A program made the translations under genes and the position numbers. Below are positions 21,618-26,693 of a stretch of DNA of 26,693 bases, one piece after another; positions within the stretch are counted from its first letter, which is position 1; each line of letters begins with the position of its first letter. The stretch comes from Chromera velia (lineage: Eukaryota > Sar > Chromeraceae). The stretch is taken from the NCBI GenBank assembly GCA_018398765.1, contig JAHBMJ010001152.1:9170-35862 (forward strand), written 5' to 3'. Under the pieces are notes generated by a model. The model was not told the origin of the DNA and made no database searches. It saw only the letters and a program-made list of their open reading frames with translations.

Positions 21618-22263
21618 ATAGAATCGTTACGAAGAGTTTGGAAGAATGGAACCTGTACGCGTGCAACGCGTTGCAAAGAAGTACGTAGAACAAATTGGGT
21701 CGCCTTTTCGGCCTAGGCCGTGTCTCTAGCAACTCTGAAGGATTTACCTACCTCACAAGGTCCAATGCATGTTGGCTTGCACAGTCCTGAGACTCAGGCT
21801 GAGAGCAGCTCCCTGATCAGTCTATCGATGATTTTTGAACAACTGTTGTCAAAATTGTTCTCCGAAGTTGCACGGTTGTGCGTTTCATGCAAACAACAGT
21901 TGTTTGTTGAGGCCCAATAGGGCCCATGCAGGCCGCGATCGCGCTTTGGCTTTGTACAGCTTTGCATGGCCGCGGATGGCCGCGTGCATGCCGCGTGCAT
22001 GCCGGGGCCCCTAGCTGTGTTTCCACGCTCAGCACACTGTCATTAACGCGAAGCAATCTGGACATGTCTGGACGTTTGTGGACATTCCCAATCTGCCTAT
22101 TGGGCACTGTTGATGAGCATCACTCGCAGCTAATGAGGTATGAGTGACACCAGACACTAAGAGTGTAGACTGGTCTTCAGTAAAAATATTTTTGTCTCTG
22201 TCAGTGACTGCCGTCTCTGCCTGCCCGCACCCTCGCTTCCATCGATCTCTTACGAATCGCAAA
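21618..22263. other. Divergent intergenic region with palindromes
   Basis: This region separates the methyltransferase (-) from the parvulin (+) and so probably holds both 5' regions. It contains ACAACTGTTGT-type palindromes at about 21838-21852 and 21893-21905. A GC-rich block at about 21910-22013 holds GGGCCC, GCGATCGC, CCGCGG and GGGGCCCC plus short ATGGCCGCG/ATGCCGCGTGC repeats. No TATA-like element is obvious. Confidence 0.45.
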
Positions 22264-23371
22264 ATGAGCTCGGTCGCATGCAGACATCTTTTGCTGAAAC
22301 ACACAGGGAGCAGGAACCCTGTGTCTCGAAGGGATAATTCCCAAGTCACGCGGTCCCCTGACCAGGCAAAAGCTCAACTGAACGATATTTTGAAAACCAT
22401 CACACCAGGTCAGCGATTTTCCATTTTGTCCGCATCCGACGATTTGGGTCTCATTTTGTGTCCGTCTCCCCTTCGCTTGGCAAATGATTAGCTCGTGCGC
22501 TGCCACAAACTGTTTTTGCGCGTGTCTGTACGTTGTGCACACTTTTTTCCTTTCTTGCAGTGAACTTCGCACAACTTGCTCAGCAATACAGCGAATGCAG
22601 CTCATACAAGCAGGGAGGGGATCTCGGCGATTTCGGTCGTGGAGTGTCAGTGAAACGTTCATGAATTTTTCTGACTCTACTGGCCTCCCACACCACCCGT
22701 TTGTTGTGCCGATTGAATCGAACTGTATCCACCGACATTTCGTTGCTGTCTCTGCCTCTTCCTTGCTTTCACGTCTCACCCCTTTGATTGTCTTGACGGG
22801 AACCTAAACCCTTCCTCTCCATGCCATCTTCTTTCCTCCTGGGGTGTTTATTTGAGCTCTCGGAAGCTCTCTCTGTGATTCCATCCCGCCCGCCAAACAG
22901 AGTCGGCCTGTCTTTGTCCCTGCCAAGCCGAGCGCCTGTCTCCCGTTCTCATGAAACTCTCTTGCCCCAAATGTATGTGTGTATACATGCATTCATGCAT
23001 GCAAGCATACGGATCTCTATGTGCGGTATCGGTTGTGCAGAATGGACAGCAATTTCGAGGCCGCGAGCTTTGCCCTGAAAGTTGGAGAGGTCTGTTCCCT
23101 TCCTTCCTTCCTTCCTTCCTTCCTTCGTCTCTTCTTTTCTTCTCTTCATCAGCCTTGCGTCTGCGTGTAGTTTTTCGGCCACATCCGAGTAGGGTGAGTG
23201 GGTTCTTTCATAATGCTGGGAAGGAAGGGCACGAAACAGACGAAGATGCACAGTGCTTCTCAGTCCGTCGACATCGTAAAACATTGATCTTGTCGCTCTG
23301 ATTTTTTGTTGGCGGTCCGTCGAAATATGGAGAGGCAGGTGTATAGGTCTCTCTCTCCCTCTTATTTTCTA

Positions 23372-23448
<77 letters not shown>

Positions 23449-23463
23449 GCGTGAAAGAGAGAA

Positions 23464-23502
<39 letters not shown>

Positions 23503-24078
23503 AGGAAGGACGGAGGGAGAGAGAGGGACAAGGAGAGGGCGAAGGGGAAAATGGGGTTCACTGTTTTTGTGACTGGGGAAAGTCAGTTTCCGAAGCTTGC
23601 TCTGGAAAACAAAAAGAAACAAAAATCCAAGCAGCAGATCTAGATCAGACCGTCAAACCAGTGTGTGTGTCTGTCACTTAGTTCCCTGTGAACTTTCCTT
23701 GCTGGGCCCCTTTCAGATCGTCTCATGTCAACGTTTTCCCCCTCTACTATGCTTCCTTGCCCCTGTTCCCTTTCAGCCCCTCTGATTCGTTCTCTATCGG
23801 TCCCCTCGCTTCGGCTTCAAAACCGTCAAAGACGCCCTGAGTCTTCTTCCTCCTCTCTCCATCTCACGGCAATTCATGCACTACCCATTCCTGCTTTTTT
23901 CCCTGCGCCCCCTTCGGTGCTGTTGCTTTGAGCTCAACTTCCATCGGCCCACTCGCTCTGCCTTCCTTGAAGGTCACAGAATGTTCATCTGTCTTCAGGT
24001 GAATTCTCATTCTGAGTGCAGATCAGCGGGATTGTCGATTCGGGATCTGGCAGCCATCTCATCCTCCGTTACAAATAA
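22264..24078 (+). CDS. PIN1: Pin1-type parvulin peptidyl-prolyl isomerase, four exons, no WW domain
   Basis: Exons 22264-22408, 22561-22645, 23041-23089 and 24022-24078 give 111 residues that align throughout with the parvulin domain of Pin1. Recognisable blocks are RHLLLKHTGSR at 7-17, FAQLAQQYSECSS at 51-63, GGDLGDFGRG at 67-76, FEAASFALKVGE at 82-93, ISGIVDSGSG at 94-103 and HLILR at 105-109. Human Pin1 catalytic or pocket residues H59, K63, R68, C113, M130, F134 and H157 correspond to H8, K12, R17, C61, M78, F82 and H105. The R69 position is Asn18. The family isomerises pSer/pThr-Pro bonds; plant and algal members often lack the WW domain, as here. Introns are phase 1, 2 and 0, and all join cleanly. 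An AATAAA overlaps the stop codon (24074-24079). An in-frame ATG at 22144 would add 40 residues. Confidence 0.92.
23090..24021 (+). other. Intron 3 of the parvulin gene, microsatellite-rich
   Basis: This 932-base intron has donor GAG|GTCTGT and acceptor GAGTGCAG|ATCAGC. It carries (TTCC)n at about 23095-23126, (GT)n at about 23375-23452 with two GC interruptions, (GATA)n near 23465-23480 and (GA)n near 23478-23503. It is by far the longest of the reconstructed introns. Confidence 0.8.
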
Positions 24079-24746
24079 ATGAACTGCTCAGAAGAAAGCG
24101 ATACTAAAGGAAACCCTAGAGGAAACCAGAACTGGGCTGCCATACAAGCATCGATCGGGGGCATTTCTCTGAGAGAGATCGACCCGGAGTCCTGGACCGC
24201 GCGCAGCTCCATGCGAGACTCTCACTGACATACACACGGAGAATGTTGACTCAATCAGCGTTGCACAAGGGGCTGCGTGCAACCCTGTGCAACGATCACT
24301 TCAGTTCCATGCACGACCGCTTCGGGCAACTGTTGTCAGGTTCAGCTTTCATTTTTCTTTCTTAGTACGTACTGAGATACAGACTGATCATGCGTCAATA
24401 TGATGGTCGTCGGGCTTCATCGAGCTACATGAGAACGGCTAGGAGAGCGGTGCATGACTTGTTAGCTAGCTTGTTACTTGCGCCAGTGCAGATTGAAAAT
24501 ATTTTAGAAACAATGTATATAAACACTGTAAATTAAACACTGAAAAACACCTTGAAAACGCCTCAGTATACTACTAGCTGGGCGGCTATATATATATATA
24601 TATATATATATGAATGAATGAATTTGGCTTTGCTAGAGTGGAGCCGTGCTCCCAGCAGCCCATGTTCATGCAAGAGATCGTCAATCACTCAACTCTGGAG
24701 ATAAGGCTAAGCGCGAGATCCCCTGAAGTGCTCGCTTGGTGAGCTT
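24079..24746. other. Spacer with (TA)n and (TGAA)n microsatellites
   Basis: No supported gene is seen. A (TA)n run at about 24587-24611 passes into TGAA units up to about 24622. Words such as GTGCAAC and CAACTGTTGTC near 24245-24340 resemble the CAACTGTTG words found elsewhere in the window. Confidence 0.4.
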
Positions 24747-24928
24747 ACGAGCAGCATGCGCATTGGAGGTGGCAATAGAAGACTCGAACAGAAGAAGAAA
24801 AGGTCGCGTTCACACAGAAACAGGCGTGCACAGTGAGTAACAAAGATCGCAAACAGCTCTGCATGCTTCATACAGATCGACTTGTAAAGCCAAAAGCAGC
24901 ATCCCCCTCGCTTCTGTTTTGGCTGCAT
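24747..24928. repeat. 182-bp duplicated segment, copy 1
   Basis: The segment from ACGAGCAGCATGCGCATTGG to CTGTTTTGGCTGCAT is repeated at 25456-25637 in the same orientation and at the same length. I find about five single-base differences by eye. Confidence 0.9.
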
Positions 24929-25454
24929 CCGATCCCTCAATTCCTTCTCTCTGAATCCTTTGCTTCACTTTCTTTCCCTCTACCACTTTATTTAGTTTAT
25001 TTCTTACTTCTACCCAAGTGGAGTATACTAAAAGCCGGCTAGGAAAGCCGGTGCCAGAGATCATCAATTTTTCTTCTATTTGAACAACCCTCTGCCAGAC
25101 AAAACACCTCTCCCGGACAGTTGGCCCCCCCCGTCAGACCCTTCCGATTTAGTGTCAATGCCCTTAGGAGTAGCTCAATCTTCTCACATAAGGCATTTCT
25201 CGGCAGACAAGACATCCGTACCTTGAGGCCATTCTTTGAAGACAAAAGAAATAGAGAAGAACATGAAGAAGACAGAAGAGCTCTCTATAGTCCTGATAAA
25301 GAGGTAGACAGGGGAAAGTTGCCCCTTTCTTCCCTGTCTCCCCTTTTCATGCATTCCATTCCCTAGGCATCCTTAATTTTGGCAGAAACAAACAAATTCC
25401 CCTTCGGGGCCCGTCTTTCTGAGCTCCGGACAGGGAGAAACGTCAAAAAGTCAA
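24929..25454. other. Spacer between the 182-bp copies
   Basis: An 81-codon open frame (25121-25366, +) lies here. It has a charged middle but no recognisable motif. I do not call it a gene. A short inverted repeat AGCCGGCTAGGAAAGCCGGT lies at about 25032-25051. Confidence 0.35.
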
Positions 25455-25455
25455 N
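25455..25455. other. Undetermined base (N)
   Basis: A single N interrupts the sequence exactly one base before the second 182-bp copy. This may be a closed gap or contig join, so local order and spacing should be treated with care. Confidence 0.95.
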
Positions 25456-25637
25456 ACGAGCAGCATGCGCGTTGGAGGTGGCAATAGAAGACTCGAACAG
25501 AAGAAGAAAAGGTCGCGTTCACACAGAAACAGGCGTGCACAGTGAGTAACAAAGATCGCAAACAGCTCTGCATGCTTCATACGGATCGACTTGTAAAGCC
25601 AAAAGCAGCATCTTCCTCGCTTCTGTTTCGGCTGCAT
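25456..25637. repeat. 182-bp duplicated segment, copy 2
   Basis: This is the second copy of 24747-24928, starting at the base after the N. Differences seen include GCGTTGG for GCATTGG, ACGGATCG for ACAGATCG, and ATCTTCCTCG for ATCCCCCTCG. Confidence 0.9.
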
Positions 25638-25800
25638 ACGTACCTGTCTAAATACATAAACTGTCTATGTATCTAGCTGTGTATCATAATGTATAAGTCA
25701 CGTTGAATTGAAGAGTAACTAATACTATAACTTGAAGTACTGCACAAAGGAGAATCGATGTTCGCATCAAGACATGTGCTGGTTGCATGCAAACCTTCTG

Positions 25801-26693
25801 TTAGAGCGCTCCTTGCTTATCTCTCCGCCCCCTTGTTTTGGAGGCTCTCGTTTCCGGGGCTCTCGACAGAGTCACCCTCCGCCCAAACATTCCAACCCGT
25901 TCACTCTCACTCCTTCTTTCAGACCCTAAAAGAAGGTGGCCCTTCCTCCTTGACTGCTCCCAAACAAACCCGGAGCATGCCTCCTCTCTTTCCTGCTCTT
26001 CAACAAATGCGAAGGAACTATCAGACAGACGCGGAACCTCCGACTCTACTAAGCCTCTACCATCCTCTTCACGGTCCCCCCCATCAACCAAAGACCCGAA
26101 CTCCTCCCCCCACATCCCCAGCCTCCCCCTGCTGGGTTGCTCCTGCCCGAGCTCTTCACGCATGATCGCTGCAGTCCGCATGTCAGAATCAGTACAACCA
26201 CCCCATACCCTGTTGGCAAGACCCTCAGGGGAGGTGCAGGGGGGATCTCGACAACTCCACGGACGGAACAGACCTGCCTCTTTCATCTCTTCCAACACCT
26301 CTCCTGCTTCCTCCCTCTTCCCACCTGCAAGAAGTGACTCTGCAAAAGCCTCCAAAAACCTCTTGTCAGGCCGGACCTTCTCGGTCTCCATCACACCTCT
26401 AATCTCCATCGCCTTCTCCCACCGACCACCGAGGCACTTCACAACCTCAGTGTACGTCACGACATCCGCTTTCACTCCTGCGGCTTTCATCCCATTCAAC
26501 AGGGAGAGCGCAACCTCCCACTGCGCCCCCCCGGGCGCTTTCCGCAACGCACACAGAAGGGCGTTGAATGTAATCACATCAGGGGTGACACCTGCCTTCT
26601 TCATTCTCTCAAACACACACAGTGCCTTCTGCCACTGACTCCCCGCCCCCCCCTTCTCTAGACAGGTGATCAATGCGTTGAAGGTTCGGGTGT
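25801..26693 (-). CDS. Pentatricopeptide repeat (PPR) protein, 3' part
   Basis: The frame is open to the right edge of the window, so the N-terminal part lies outside; the first visible residues are TRTFNALITCL. Four PPR-type helical hairpins follow: TFNALITCLEK...GVTPD, VITFNALLCALRK...GVKAD, VVTYTEVVKCLGG...KVRPD and KRFLEAFAESLLAG...GLFRP. The first two contain the sequence QW in the second helix and are 38-40 residues long, slightly longer than the usual 35. After them comes a tail of about 150 residues rich in Glu, Arg, Ser and Gly with no PPR pattern, ending at TAA (25801-25803). PPR proteins bind single-stranded RNA base by base, usually in mitochondria or plastids; the target is unknown. 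A targeting peptide cannot be judged because the N-terminus is missing. Confidence 0.9.
   Translation of the reverse strand, partial: TRTFNALITCLEKGGAGSQWQKALCVFERMKKAGVTPDVITFNALLCALRKAPGGAQWEVALSLLNGMKAAGVKADVVTYTEVVKCLGGRWEKAMEIRGVMETEKVRPDKRFLEAFAESLLAGGKREEAGEVLEEMKEAGLFRPWSCRDPPCTSPEGLANRVWGGCTDSDMRTAAIMREELGQEQPSRGRLGMWGEEFGSLVDGGDREEDGRGLVESEVPRLSDSSFAFVEEQEREEACSGFVWEQSRRKGHLLLGSERRSESERVGMFGRRVTLSRAPETRASKTRGRRDKQGAL

Noticed and set aside
22201-22779. 192-codon open frame on the minus strand
   Set aside because: It overlaps the parvulin exons 1 and 2, where the forward strand gives a specific match to Pin1; the antisense translation has no recognisable motif.
25121-25366. 81-codon open frame on the plus strand between the 182-bp copies
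   Set aside because: No motif, no neighbours to support it, and its composition is like the surrounding spacer. A decayed transposon fragment is possible but not shown.
25838-26638. 266-codon open frame on the plus strand
   Set aside because: Antisense to the PPR gene; Ser/Pro/Thr-rich with no domain.

Overview
This is nuclear DNA from a eukaryote. The coding regions are broken by introns with GT...AG (once GC...AG) ends and pyrimidine-rich acceptors ending in TGCAG. Genes are widely spaced and lie among microsatellites, tRNA-like retroposon pieces and foldback repeats. The style fits an alveolate alga: long Ser/Pro/Gly-rich proteins, a pentatricopeptide repeat (PPR) protein with QW-containing repeats, and GC-richer exons in AT-rich spacers. 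A chromerid such as Chromera velia is my best guess, but this is inference; nothing in the window identifies the species.

Layout. 1-4625 has no gene I can support; it holds three related copies of a dispersed repeat, a GA/GACA microsatellite, a palindrome-dense patch and a 22-bp tandem repeat. 4626-10284 (+) is a six-exon gene for a predicted 1412-residue coiled-coil protein. 10285-11747 is spacer with a tRNA-like element (minus strand) between two direct repeats. 11748-18533 (+) is a four-exon gene for a predicted 1934-residue, mostly disordered protein with a short N-terminal coiled coil. 18534-20432 is AT-rich spacer with a tRNA-Arg-like element, four small hairpins, a 63-bp degenerate repeat and a ~530-bp foldback (MITE-like) element. 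20433-21617 (-) encodes a METTL21/Methyltransf_16-type protein methyltransferase. 22264-24078 (+) encodes a four-exon Pin1-type parvulin without a WW domain, whose third intron carries long GT and GA repeats. 24079-25800 is spacer with a 182-bp duplication whose second copy starts right after an undetermined base (N). 25801-26693 (-) is the 3' part of a PPR gene that runs off the right edge.

Working together. I see no operon-like logic. The two large + strand genes share a plan (coiled coil plus long low-complexity tails) and could be structural or scaffold proteins, but I recognise neither. The methyltransferase and the parvulin are divergently arranged around about 650 bp of GC-rich palindromic sequence. 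The PPR protein most likely acts on organellar RNA. The most notable items are the reconstructed parvulin with its altered phosphate-binding loop, the GC-AG intron, the NAGNAG acceptor, the strand-composition switches inside one giant exon, and the clustered hairpin and foldback elements.
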